Assembly: GCA_018873225.1 (NCBI GenBank)
Contig: JAEILZ010000001.1
Coordinates: 186,001-250,000 of the forward strand
Source of the DNA: [Phialemoniopsis] sp. UDSM-2020
Lineage: Eukaryota > Ascomycota > Sordariomycetes > Thyridiales > Thyridiaceae
DNA length: 64,000 nucleotides
Direction: 5' to 3'
A model generated the notes under the pieces. It was not told where the DNA came from. It saw only the letters and a program-made list of their open reading frames with translations, and searched no databases. This document shows, in pieces, positions 52,650 to 62,979 of the stretch; position 1 is the stretch's first letter, and each line of letters starts with the position of its first letter. The translations under genes were made by a program, and so were the position numbers.

Positions 52650-55125
52650 TCAACTCGGCGTCCCCAGCTCCTCCATCTGCCCCCTCACATCCTGGAAGCT
52701 GTACAGCCGCACCTCGCCGTCCTCGCTCCCGCTCGCCATCCGCGAGTCGCTCAGCCCGACACACGTCACGGGGCCCCGGTGGCCCGTGAAGGTGCGCTCG
52801 CACTTGCCGGACCGGGGCTCCCACACCTTGACCATGGCGTCGTTGGCGCCGCTGACCACGCGCAGCGTGTCCCCGACTAAACCCCAGATGCCCTCGAGGT
52901 GGCCAAAGAACGTCTTGATGCACCGCCCCGTCGCGCTGTCCCAGAGACGGATCGTGCTGTCGAGGCCGCTGCTCAGGATATACCGCGAGGGCAGCTGCCG
53001 GTCCTTGTCGGCGAGGAAGGCGCTGCCGTAGCACGCGCGCAGCTCCTCCTCGCAGGCCGGGGCCGCGGAGGCGGCCTGCTGTAACGAGCTCGTCGGTTCC
53101 AGGGCCGGGCGCACAGGCAGGCACGACGAGATGGACGTGCTGCGCGGCGTGCCGTTGACGAGCGCCGGCGTGCCGCTGCGCCCGCTGGCCGTCGACATGG
53201 CGTCGCTGTTGTCGACGGGCGCGCCGGGCAGCAGCTCGTCGTCGGGCTCAAAGTCTGGCGGCAGGGGCAGCACCTGCTGCACGTGGCCGACGTGGCCGAC
53301 GAAGGTGCGGATGCAGGTGCGGGTCTCGAGGTCCCAGATCTTGACCTTGCAGTCGTCCGAGGCCGAGAAGATGGTGTTGGAGGCGGTGCAGACGCGCACG
53401 TGGTTGACCCAGTCGAGGTGGCCGCGCAGGCAGAACGACTCGCGCGTCTTGAGGTTGAACACCTTGACCGTCTTGTCGATCGAGCCCGTCACGAGCCACT
53501 CGCCCTCGAAATGCACGCTGATGACGCCCTCGCTGTGGCACTGTAGCGTGCTGAGCAGGTCGCCCGTGTGCCAGTTCCAGATCTTGACCGTGCTGTCCAG
53601 GCTGCCGCTGACCAGAATCTTGTCGTCGAACTGCAGCGCCCGGATGCCCCGCGTGTGCCCGCGCAGCGTGCGGATCTCCTTGCCGGTCTCGATGTTCCAT
53701 AGCTTGATGGTCGAGTCGTACGAGCCCGTCGCCAGCATCGTCTCGTCCAGCTGTAGACAGGTGACGCCGTTCTCGTGGCCGCGGAACGTCTTTTGCGTAC
53801 ACCTTCCGTACTTCCAGTTGGACCCAATCTTGAACCTGTCCCTGTAGACGTCCTTCCAGAACTTGCGGTCCCGCTCCGCCGATGACTTTGACTCTTGCAT
53901 AGCGGCAGAGGTAGGTTCGCCGACCTTGCTCGTACACCTCCTCTTCGTCGAGGTATCTTCCTCGAGGTCGCTCGCGTCTCTCTTGGGCGGACTTGGCGAC
54001 CTGGGTGAGAAGGGTGCCGGTACGACAGGCGCGGCCTGGGGCATCCGATTCTTGTCCTCCTCCTTGGTCCGGTTCTTGTGTAGTTGCTGTTGGCGCTTCC
54101 AGTCCCGCAGCTTTTTCCTCTCGAGGAGGGGCAGTCCCCAGCCGCACTTGGTGCACTTGCGGTCGATGTGCTGCTCGCACATGCGGTGCCATACGTGGTC
54201 GTCGTCGGCGAGCTGGCGCCATTGCCTGCTGACCTGGGCTGCCTTGCAGAGGGAGACGGTGTCGAGGTAGCAGAGGATCTTGTAAGAGATCTCGGCGGGG
54301 AGGGCGGTGATGAAGTCGATCTTGAGCTGGTCGTGTACTTCTCTCGAAACGGTAGATAGTTGGGGGAAGCAGCACTGGGTGATGATGCCCTTGAGCATCA
54401 GGTCTCTATGCCTTGATGGTGCTGCTGAGAATAGGGACCAGACGTGGGTTATAGCTTGTTGATCGGCGGTGGGGAGTCTCTCGAGTTCCTGTCGGTAGGG
54501 AGATATGTGTCAGCTAAGGTCCGCAGTAAAGTAGAAGTAAGATAATAAAACATAGAAAAAGCTTAGAACAAACATTCTGGATAGACACCATCTTGGACTC
54601 GTCGGCCGCCCTCCTGCACTTGGAGTCGGGCCTGTGGCGGTAGCAGAACCTGCTGTTGACCGCATCTTTGTTCTGGGCGGTGATGGTGTCGGGCTCCGGG
54701 TTGGACTTGGCCAGAGGTGCGTAGACCCTGGGGATGTGGTCTTTGAGGAAAGGGGTGACGGTCTTGGAAACGAGGGTGGTCGACATGGTGGGCAGCCTCG
54801 AGTGGTTTCCCTCTTCTGGTCTTCTCCTGTCGCAGTTGGTCTCCTTGTCGATCCTCTGCGAGCCTAGGTCGCCGGTATCATGGTCGGCAGGCGGTGTGTC
54901 GGGAGCCTGCTGTTGGGTTTGGTGTGATATTTGTTGCTGTTGAGGGAGGCGGCTGCTTTGGTTTTGGTGTTGGTGTTGTTGAGGCTGATTATGGATGGGC
55001 TGTTCCCTCATGTCGTGCTTGGGCGTGCTGTCATTTGTAAGAAAGACAACATCATCCTGGATCGAGGCTGACGGCAGTCGGGCGCTGGTATGAGTAACAG
55101 CTGTCCCGGAATGCCGGCGATCCAT
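52650..55125 (-). CDS. scon-2: F-box/WD40 protein, SCON-2 / Met30 / SconB type
   Basis: Two exons, 55125-54574 and 54488-52650, joined in phase 0 (85-bp intron), give 796 residues. The N-terminus is Gln/His-rich (about 130 residues). Next come [17 protein letters not shown] and [20 protein letters not shown], characteristic of fungal sulphur-controller proteins. The F-box is [45 protein letters not shown]. At least seven WD40 repeats follow (for example [29 protein letters not shown]), with a Ser/Pro-rich insertion of about 100 residues between repeats 5 and 6. It is the substrate-recognition subunit of an SCF ubiquitin ligase that represses sulphur assimilation by destabilising the CYS3/MetR/Met4 activator. 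In Neurospora its own gene is induced by CYS3, and a 9/10 match to the CYS3 site lies upstream at 55769. Confidence 0.94.
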
Positions 55126-56883
55126 GATTCGATTTCCTTTGGGCTGGGATATGGAGAAGGGGTGGCCCCTGGGTGGGAAACGCTGGGGGAGGACCTGACC
55201 AGGTCTGGGCAGGCCAGAAAGCTAATATCGCGTAGGTATAGAGTTCAATGACAACAGCAGCGACAGGGAGCGGTCAGGGCCATGGGCGACTTCGTAATGG
55301 GACCAGTGGTGCCAGTGTCGCGGGCGCAGTGGCAGGACGGGACAGAGAGAGAGGTGAGGTCAGATCCGGAGGTATGGCGTGCTGCCAAGGGACAGCGGTT
55401 TGGCAATATGGGATTGGCGAGCCGGGCCTGGGAGCGGTGTCTTGGTATGATGGGGATGTTTTAAAAGTCGCCGAAATTGTGCGATCAGTGTGTGGTTCCA
55501 GACAGGTCTGAAGTACGTATTATTGCAATAGTGAGAGTTTGAGAGCAAGAGTGCCCACACCTTTTTGCAATGTTGAGAAGCAGAGAGACACAAACGACAA
55601 AGCAAAGCAGGTGGTTGAGCCGGAGAGCGGGAGTGGCAGTCGGTGTCGGTCGGCGATCCAAAAGAGCAAAGAGTGGGTGAGATTGATCCTTCTCGCTCTC
55701 ACTGCTATCTCTCGTACCGCTGCTGCTGAACAAAAAGGAAAGAAAAAAAGACACAGTACGACCAAGGAATGGTGTCACAAGAAGAGCCAGAGATGGCGAA
55801 ATCCGCGTCGGTGGAACTCAAACAGACAGCCTCGCCCGTGTCGCATTGCTCAATCTCGTCTGATACTGAGTGGTCTTGGATATCAAAGCTGTTCGAGACC
55901 GCCTTTCGCATGGTCGCCGATGGGCAATATTGGGGCAATTGCGTTATCGCTCGCTTTTCTTGGGAAGCAGAGGCTAATTCTTCAGGTCTGTTAAGGTCGG
56001 GGCCTGCCCGCCGTGACCGTTTGTATGGGATTGCGCCATTTGCACTAACAATTCAGCCATGCTCGCCACCGCTACTAGTCGAGTCACGGGGCATTGGCTG
56101 ATCCATCCGGCCCTGAAATCCCTGAAGCCGGACCCTTCCCCCGCCTTTTCAGTGGGTTTGGCGCCCCTGAAGGCGAGCATGCCATCACCGACAGCCTCCC
56201 CCGACTCCCTACTTAAGTAAGCGACAGCCTAAGAGCCGTCTACCGACATCCGGCACATCCGTTCGAGAACAGCTAGTTCTTTCCACAGAGTCCACCGAGC
56301 CCACAGGGCTGGCTGTCACTTTTCTGGGGTGATTTTTTCGATCTTGCGTCTTGAAGTGCTGGCGCTGAATCTAGCTCAGTACGGAACAAAAATGACAGCC
56401 ACCGAACCAGCCAGACGGGTCTGGTCAAACTCTTTTGGCAATGTGTCAGCGGGAGTCTGATATGCATGTCGCCATCAAGCGCGGCTTTTTTTAACTTTCT
56501 TTCTCTGACTTTTCTGATAAGAAAATCAGCGCATGGGGTGGTATTGCATCCGTGCTCATGCTTCCATTGTCCCGGCAAGTTATTAACATTGATTGCCCAT
56601 TGGCAGGACACCAAGCAGTCAAAATTCAGCGGGTGCCAAATCTGATGCCACTGATAAGATCCCCTGAAATGCCGCAGGCTTAGCGCCCGTGCTTTCAATT
56701 TTTTGATGACATCAATTGAGGTCCGAATAACAAAATATCCAATTCCATCTAACCTTTCGCCATCTTATCTACATTGTTGTACAAAATAATAGGGGTATCC
56801 TTTCGCATGATCAAGCCAGATCTTCGGTCCAACGAGTGAGAAAAACAAATGCCGCTGCTACACAAAACATCAATGCTCACACC
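55126..56883. other. 1.8-kb region upstream of scon-2, reaching the LURP-one gene 3' end
   Basis: No gene is recognised. Overlapping frames here have no domains. Two sequences resemble the CYS3 consensus ATGRYRYCAT: ATGGTGTCAC at 55769 (9/10) and GTGGTGCCAG at 55306 (8/10). The part from 56200 on shows only short frames. Confidence 0.45.
55769..55778 (+). promoter_or_regulatory. possible CYS3/MetR-type bZIP site
   Basis: ATGGTGTCAC matches ATGRYRYCAT at nine of ten positions, about 640 bp upstream of the scon-2 start, where Neurospora has functional CYS3 sites. One near match is weak evidence alone. Confidence 0.3.
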
Positions 56884-57535
56884 TTAGCTGCTTCCTCTCT
56901 CTGCGTCCGCCTTGGCGTCAAGACAGATGCACATGGCCACAATCAGCGCCTTGTCCACACCGGGCATGACCTCCACCATGTACGTCTGGCTGCCCATGAG
57001 GGTACGCCCAACGTTGCCCCTGATCGTTCTGCTGATGTGCGCAACGGGCGTGGCCCTCTCGTCCTCGATTGTCGCATTCCGCCCCCGCCAGTCACCCTGG
57101 ACCCGAAGCGTCCGCGCTTGGCCCTGGTGGTCCGTAAAGGTTGCGTTGGCCTTGGTGCCAGTGACTGAGAGGAGGTATATTAGTACATGATACCAATCAG
57201 AGGACCACTCAGAGTCGGTGATACTTACGTGAGAAGTGGCTCTTGACCTCGAGCAGCTTGGTGCCACTGGGGTCGACCGCTGCGTACGTAGTGTGGATAT
57301 GCATGTGCTCCTTGACGATGTCGAAGATGGGCGTGTTTGTGTTCACATCGATGACCGTCCTGCGGCCCTTGAGGGACATGGCCTTGCCCTGCACCTGCAA
57401 GAAGGGTGTGCCGTCTGGCCTGTCGAGGAGCCTGATCTCGGCGCTGCCGCCTGAGAGTGACATGATCTTGTCTTGCAGGCGCATCGCCTCTGGGACACGT
57501 GCGAAGTACTGGGGGTAGATGCCGAGGCCTGCCAT
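56884..57535 (-). CDS. LURP-one-related (tubby C-terminal-like fold) protein
   Basis: Two exons, 57535-57229 and 57164-56884, give 195 residues. The join HFSLTGTKANATF uses GTAAGT..CTCTCAG. Strand-turn segments typical of the LOR/DUF567 family are FLQVQGKAMSLKGRRTVIDVNTNTPIFDIVKEHMHIHTTY, then KLLEVKSHF, ATFTDHQGQARTLRVQGDWRGRNATI and YMVEVMPGVDKALIVAMCICLDA. The fold is a 12-stranded barrel around a hydrophobic helix, related to Tubby and scramblases. The start is the first ATG of the frame. The biochemical role in fungi is unknown. Complete and apparently intact. Confidence 0.88.
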
Positions 57536-58468
57536 TGTGTCTATGTGTCGTCTTCTTCTTTTGGTCTCGTGAACGTGTGTAATGTCTGCAGTCGTACTGG
57601 TGTCGTTATCAATGGCCTCTGATCCAAGCAAAGGCTACACAATGATATAAGTGTTCAGATGTGATGAGATATATAAAGTTGCATTACTTGCCAGACTCTT
57701 GCAGAAAGAGACGTCATCCGCTGCCATATATAGGCCTCGAGACCGACCTCCATCGTGTCCTTCTCGCCCAGGACTTGCCCAATTTGGGCATTGGCGTGTC
57801 GTGCCGGGTCGTCGGGCTGTGATGTCCCTGGGGGATCGACGGCAGGTGAAGTGACGACATTGGCCTTCTAGCTACCGACAGGTAGGCTATGCCGGGACCA
57901 AAAGGTGGGTTTCCTCGCTGGCTGAGTGCGCCTCAGCCATCACTTGTGGGGAAGCGAGCGCCCGCTAATCGACGCTTCGTCTCGGCCCCGCCCCGTGAAG
58001 GTCGAAAAATATCCACTGTTCGGGACGGCGCAGGGGAGCTGCACCGCCGCCTGCCGCAATCTTGAATCCCCTTCCGGCTGCCTCAACCGGCCGTTGCGTG
58101 TTGGCGTATCCGCGTACTCGGTCATGCAGAAGCACCGGGAACTCGAGGCAGAAACATTCTAGAAGGCGAGGTTGGTTATCTCGTCCTGACAAACAGTTGT
58201 AATACCAGAAGAGGAAATAACATAACAATCTTTAATAACTCCAAAGTATGCTATTTTGCTTCTCTCGAGGCAAGTGGGTATTGGAAAGGTTGGCGATTTT
58301 GAGTCAATCTCTACCTATATTACTAACAAGCTGAATGATCCATATACGCTTAGGTAGTGGGATAATCCTGGGTGGTCAGTTACGGATTGAGGTACATCGA
58401 GGATGCAAACCGTCAACCAATCTGTCACCAACTTGCGAGGATCATACACTAATCAAAATCTGGATTTG
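57536..58468. other. intergenic region between the LURP-one gene and the third Zn2Cys6 gene
   Basis: This is 933 bp. No gene is recognised. It holds the LURP-one promoter near 57540-57900 and the 3' end of the Zn2Cys6 gene; the middle is AT-rich with no coherent frame. Confidence 0.45.
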
Positions 58469-60920
58469 TTACATATACATATCCGATCCGCTTTGCAGCA
58501 TATCCAACGACAAGTACTCGCTGCCGGGGTTCCCCAGTGAGCCGAGAGATGGCATCCCCAGCGACTGGATATATGTGTCAAATTCCTCGAAGCTGTTCTC
58601 TTGGAGGGCTGCGCTCCTGGAAGCGACTAGGGCCGTATGCTGCATGGCTGCCTCGTACAACACCTTGGACTGGTGGTGCATCTTGGCCGTCGCCTCCGAA
58701 AAGTGCTGCGCCGTCTCCAACGACTTGACGAAGCTTTCGAGCCGGGCAAGGTCGGCTGGGTCGCCTACCTCTATCACGTGGCAGAACACCACGATGAAGG
58801 GGACGAATGGGTTGTACAAGATGGTCCAATTGACATAAATGTCGATATAGTGCCCCTTGTCGAGACCGATCGCCTCGATGAACCTCTCGTGCGTCTCCAG
58901 ACCTTTCCTCGCGGTATCAATGCATTCGGCGGCGAAGTATGTCGACATGACTCCTTCAGGAGGTAGGGCTTTGAGGATCAGAGTCAGTATCGAAAGAAAT
59001 AGCACTTCCTCGCAGAAGAAGACGAGCTCCACTTTCTGCCCTCTGGTCGTTCTCCAAGAGCTGTTTGTCGTGCTATCGCCCATTTCGCCGCTGTAAAGGC
59101 TCTTGGTCTCAGCGGCGAGGGATTGTGCCCATGCCGTTCTTGTCTCTTGTGTCTCGCAGAGAGCAGCTGGACTGTAGAGCATCTTGTACACCCTTGCTTG
59201 GATGCTCGACAGTTTAATCCATCGAATGGTGCAGGAGTAATATGGTTTGCAGTCGGCTTCCTCTAGGTCTGGTAAAGGCAATGTAATGTCGTAGTCTGAG
59301 ATGGAAGATGCTCGTCCCAAACGCAGAGACAGCCCTTTCTCGACGCTGTACAAAGACCAAAAGATCCACGACTTTTGTTTGCGAAGCAGCGGTGGGTCAC
59401 TCTTGCTCGATGCCTCCCTATGATAGCCCGCAGAGGTGCACATGTGCAGGGCAGTCGTGACCAATGACCAGGCGGCCGCCGACTTGGAAGACTTCATGCA
59501 GTGGTTGACCTGTCACAGATTTAGTAATGGTGTCTTTCGCAAATTGACTGAGATTCTGAAAGCACATGGAGGCTTACACCAACTAGGAGTGCTAAGCAGT
59601 AGTCAATGGTGTTGGGCATATGGATAGGCAGTCGAGACAAGGCCGTTTCCAGATTTGCCTCACACATGGCCATGTGCTGCCGCAAGGTCTCTCGGTTCGA
59701 GAGGTCGTCTTCCAACAAGGTACTCCGGAGGAAGACATCTATGAGACCTCCATTCACGATGATGAAGTCCGCAGGACTGAAGCCCCCTCCTGGGAAATAT
59801 ACTTTTCGGACATACCCACCAAAGTCCTCTGCTTTCATGTACATATGGAACCCCACGTTTTCGAATTGAGGGTTCGCTGCAATTCAGTGATACGTCAGCA
59901 CGGTGATCTCCATCTGCCATACTCTCCTTACATGCAGAAAAGAAGGGACTAACTTTTCATGAGCTGCAAGACTCTCATGACCGACTTTACGGGTGGCATC
60001 GGATTCTCGTCCGATGGCAGGATCGGGTTCGGATCTGGCCTTGCGAGTCGGAACGAGGTCTCGTATGCGTTGGACTCTGTCTTCTGCGCGTCAACGAGCT
60101 GGCGTAATGCGCCGAGGGCAGTCGCCATCTCCGGCGAGAATGTCTCTATCGGGGCTGTGCTAACGGCCCTCTCGATGAGGTCATTGGCAAAGGCTGTGTG
60201 TGCCGAGAGCGATGACTCGCCCTCGAATTGCGTCTGCCGGGCATTTGACGCGGAACTCGTTGAGCATGGCGAAGGGGTGTTGACAACCTCATTTCTGTGA
60301 AGTGCACGTTGAGAAATCTCCGGAGGCTTGAGTTCCGTGTCCAAAGGCGAGGCATTGCTGGTTGTAAGTTGACTCAATAGCCTGACGATCTGATTCGTCT
60401 GTTCTTGGATCGTGTCGATCTTCTTCTCACTATATTTCAAAATCGTCAATAATGAGGTCCAGGAGTCCTCAGTTTGGGAAACGGCAGGCGTACTATTGAC
60501 TAGTGATGTGAATTCGCTGTGTCTTGACGGTCGACCGCTTGCGGGGCTCGTAAGTGCATGTCAAATCTGCCCTACAACAATTTGAGCAGGGAAAATTGCG
60601 ATCGCAGCCGATCTTTTCCCGAGTGAGAGTCAGCTCATATCACGCTGAAGAAATCGCCGGCTTGTCGAGCTGGCCATACCTTTCGTTGGCGGCATGCCTG
60701 GCACTATTTGGGGATTGAAAAGTGTCAGTCTAGTGAGCGTGAAGACGTTGTGTATTGAAGATATCTACGCTGGGCATATCGACAAGTGAGGAGGCAGGAT
60801 TGCCGGGCAGAAACATACCGCAAGTCTCGCAACGCGCTGGTCGGCGGCACGAGTACCCGAACGGGACGGCAGAGCCTCAGCGTCGGATTGTGCACTCTCG
60901 CCTGAGGGACTCGATGCCAT
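58469..60920 (-). CDS. Zn2Cys6 transcription factor with a split zinc cluster
   Basis: Six exons in the best model: 60920-60819, 60703-60680, 60612-60536, 60492-59954, 59876-59584 and 59509-58469 (691 residues). Exon 2 is a 24-nt microexon encoding CQACRQRK, and exon 3 gives IGCDRNFPCSNCCRADLTC, together one binuclear cluster. After EPRKR (60535) the frame breaks. A 43-bp intron (60493-60535) restores it, but without an intron a one-base gain or two-base loss would also explain it, since the next frame reads RPSRHSEFTSLVNS. The middle domain contains YCLALLVNHCMKSSKSAAAWSLVTTALHMC and WIFWSLYSVEKGLSLRLGRASSISDYDI, typical of the fungal-specific factor domain. The donor at 59583 is GTTGGT. Targets are unknown. 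Confidence 0.8.
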
Positions 60921-61491
60921 GGCTTGGGTCATGGCGCTAAAGCATGCAGACTTCTGTACCTGGAAGAGTCACCTGCCGGATACCGAAGATGTGCGGTCCG
61001 AGATACATTTTATTGTCCTCTTTGGAGATGAGGCGAAGTCTCTTTTAGCCCCGGAGCCCGAGGATGTCCGGCCTCCTGACGCCCCACAAATTACAACGCC
61101 TGCCGGACCCTGGTGGAGTTGCAAATACGATGTAACGTATTTGGCTGCACCACAATCCTACACAGCCCTGCTGCTATGGTTATTTTGATGTTGAAACCAG
61201 CCATGTGGGTTTGTCCGATATTTCGAAGTAAGGTGTTGCCGTTCGCCAGCCATCAACAGTCACTGGACCCCTCTATCGCCATTGCATGCCGCTAGATCAA
61301 GGTCCGGCTTACGGCCTGACCTCGAGTTGCCTGGCTCAACATGGACTGGGATGTCGTCAAGAAGTAAAAGAATCATAGTACTAGCTAAGTAAAAGTACAA
61401 GCAAGAACAAGCCTTGTGATCCACCACTATCTATGAGACCAGTACGGTCATCTGCCGATGGCTTGTGTCCCCATCAAACAAGCTCCGCTGC
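60921..61491. other. intergenic region upstream of the third Zn2Cys6 gene
   Basis: This is 571 bp. No gene is recognised. It includes the promoter of the factor and the 3' end of the GPI-anchored protein gene. Confidence 0.5.
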
Positions 61492-62255
61492 TTAATAAGC
61501 ACAGAGAATGGCTACAATGACCATGCTAGCAGCAACAACGCTGCCTCCGAGACGAGCAGCGCTGCTGCCGGTAGTTTCGGGCTTGGCGGTTCCAGACGTC
61601 GTGTTACTGGCCCTGCTGGTTCTAGCTGAGGTGGAGGCCTCTGCATTGGAAGCTTGGCGTCCAGTGGACCCTGTATCATCATTAGAAGGTGAAAAACATC
61701 AGAAACAGGCATCATATTAGAGTACTTACTGGAAGAGCTGGTGCTAGTGCTGATGGCCTCAGTCGTCGACATCACGGTCGAGACCTTGGTGGTTGACTCT
61801 ACAGTCTGAGTTTGGCTAGGCTTCTGAGATGTGCCGCTGGTGTCCGTGAGACTGGCTGTGTTTGTTATCGCCTCGGACGAAGCCTTGGTGGCAGATCCGG
61901 AACCAGCAGCGGAGCTAGTAGTCTGGCTGGTGCCATCTCCTGAGACGGGGAATTGAACGCTATAGTTGATGTCTCCCGAGGAGTCCTCAATCTCGATTGC
62001 GTATTGGGCTGTGTTGAGGTTGGATGGGACAGCCCAGCTGTACGACTCTCCTGTCTGGCCACTGGCTATCTCTTGAACCGTCTGCAGGTTGTTGGCAGGT
62101 CCGGACTTCAGTCGGATAGAGACCGCACCTTGAGCGTCAGTCCATTTTATCGTGAAGGTTTCTCCTGCCGTCACATCCCAGTCCGAATTGGTTAACTTCA
62201 CCGCCTGGGTAAGAGTGGCAAAGACAGCCAGCGCATAAACGGCAAGCCTAGTCAT
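61492..62255 (-). CDS. secreted GPI-anchored Ser/Thr-rich cell-surface protein (Kre9/Knh1-like domain)
   Basis: Two exons, 62255-61730 and 61670-61492 (59-bp intron), give 234 residues. MTRLAVYALAVFATLTQA is a signal peptide. Next, TNSDWDVTAGETFTIKWTDAQGAVSIRLKSG and GESYSWAVPSNLNTAQYAIEI match the short N-terminal domain of Ser-Thr-rich GPI-anchored proteins (Kre9/Knh1-related), likely an Ig-like fold binding wall glucan. A Ser/Thr-rich stalk follows for O-mannosylation. The spliced frame ends in GSSAARLGGSVVAASMVIVAILCAY: a small omega-site region plus a hydrophobic tail, a classical GPI signal. Reading through the intron gives a different tail without such a signal, which supports the splice. 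Expected location: plasma membrane or cell wall. Confidence 0.9.
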
Positions 62256-62979
62256 GTTGAACTTCTGGGAACAGAATGCAGAAGGAGTATAGTGACACAG
62301 AAGCTCAAAAGGTATGTCTCAGAAGTTGAGATAAGTGTTCTGATTTGGTAGTTGCTGCTGACTTTCTTCAGGCACAAGAATTGAACGAAGTCTGAAGCAA
62401 CTATTCATATATAAATTCATCCTCTGTAGTGTCGTATTTCCATTTGTTGCCACGACGACCTGAAGCTGCATTGGACTCTTCGAGGAAGGCAGAGCTGTTT
62501 CCAAAGAAGGCCGGGGCTGTCAGTCATCGGTGTTACGGGGTTCTCGGTACCCGCATCTAGGGGTGACGATTGTTTGTAAGTGGACGGACCATCATCCCGC
62601 CATCTTGACTATCGTGTTTTGGCAGACTCATTTCACTTGAAGTTACTCCAATCGAGCTTCGGTGTTGCTCGTATATGTTGTATCGCTGGAAATAGAACAT
62701 GGGTGCGGTGGGGAGTGGAACAGGAGCGGGTCAGCCTCGGCGCCGGACATGCAGGACACCCGGCTCTCCGCGACACGAGCAGCGATGGGCCGTGCTGCAC
62801 AGTATACGCTCCCCTTTGTGAAGTTAGTCGAGCATCGGAGGCCAAGATCCGTCTTTCTTGTGTCAAAGTAGATTCTTTCAGCAAGCGTGTCTTCCCACAG
62901 CATTGTTGTTCTGACGCAACATAGCAGACTAGTGAGCCAGCCATCCCGCCTTGCAGCAGTCAAAGAGCTCGCCGAGACC
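62256..62979. promoter_or_regulatory. divergent promoter, GPI protein / chitin synthase
   Basis: This is 724 bp between a cell-wall protein gene (-) and a chitin synthase gene (+). No gene is seen. Two cell-wall genes sharing one promoter region might be co-regulated (inference). Confidence 0.45.

Noticed and set aside
53248..54375. A 375-codon antisense-offset frame within scon-2
   Set aside because: Shifted frame of the F-box/WD40 gene on the same strand with Arg/Ala-rich nonsense; no homology signs.
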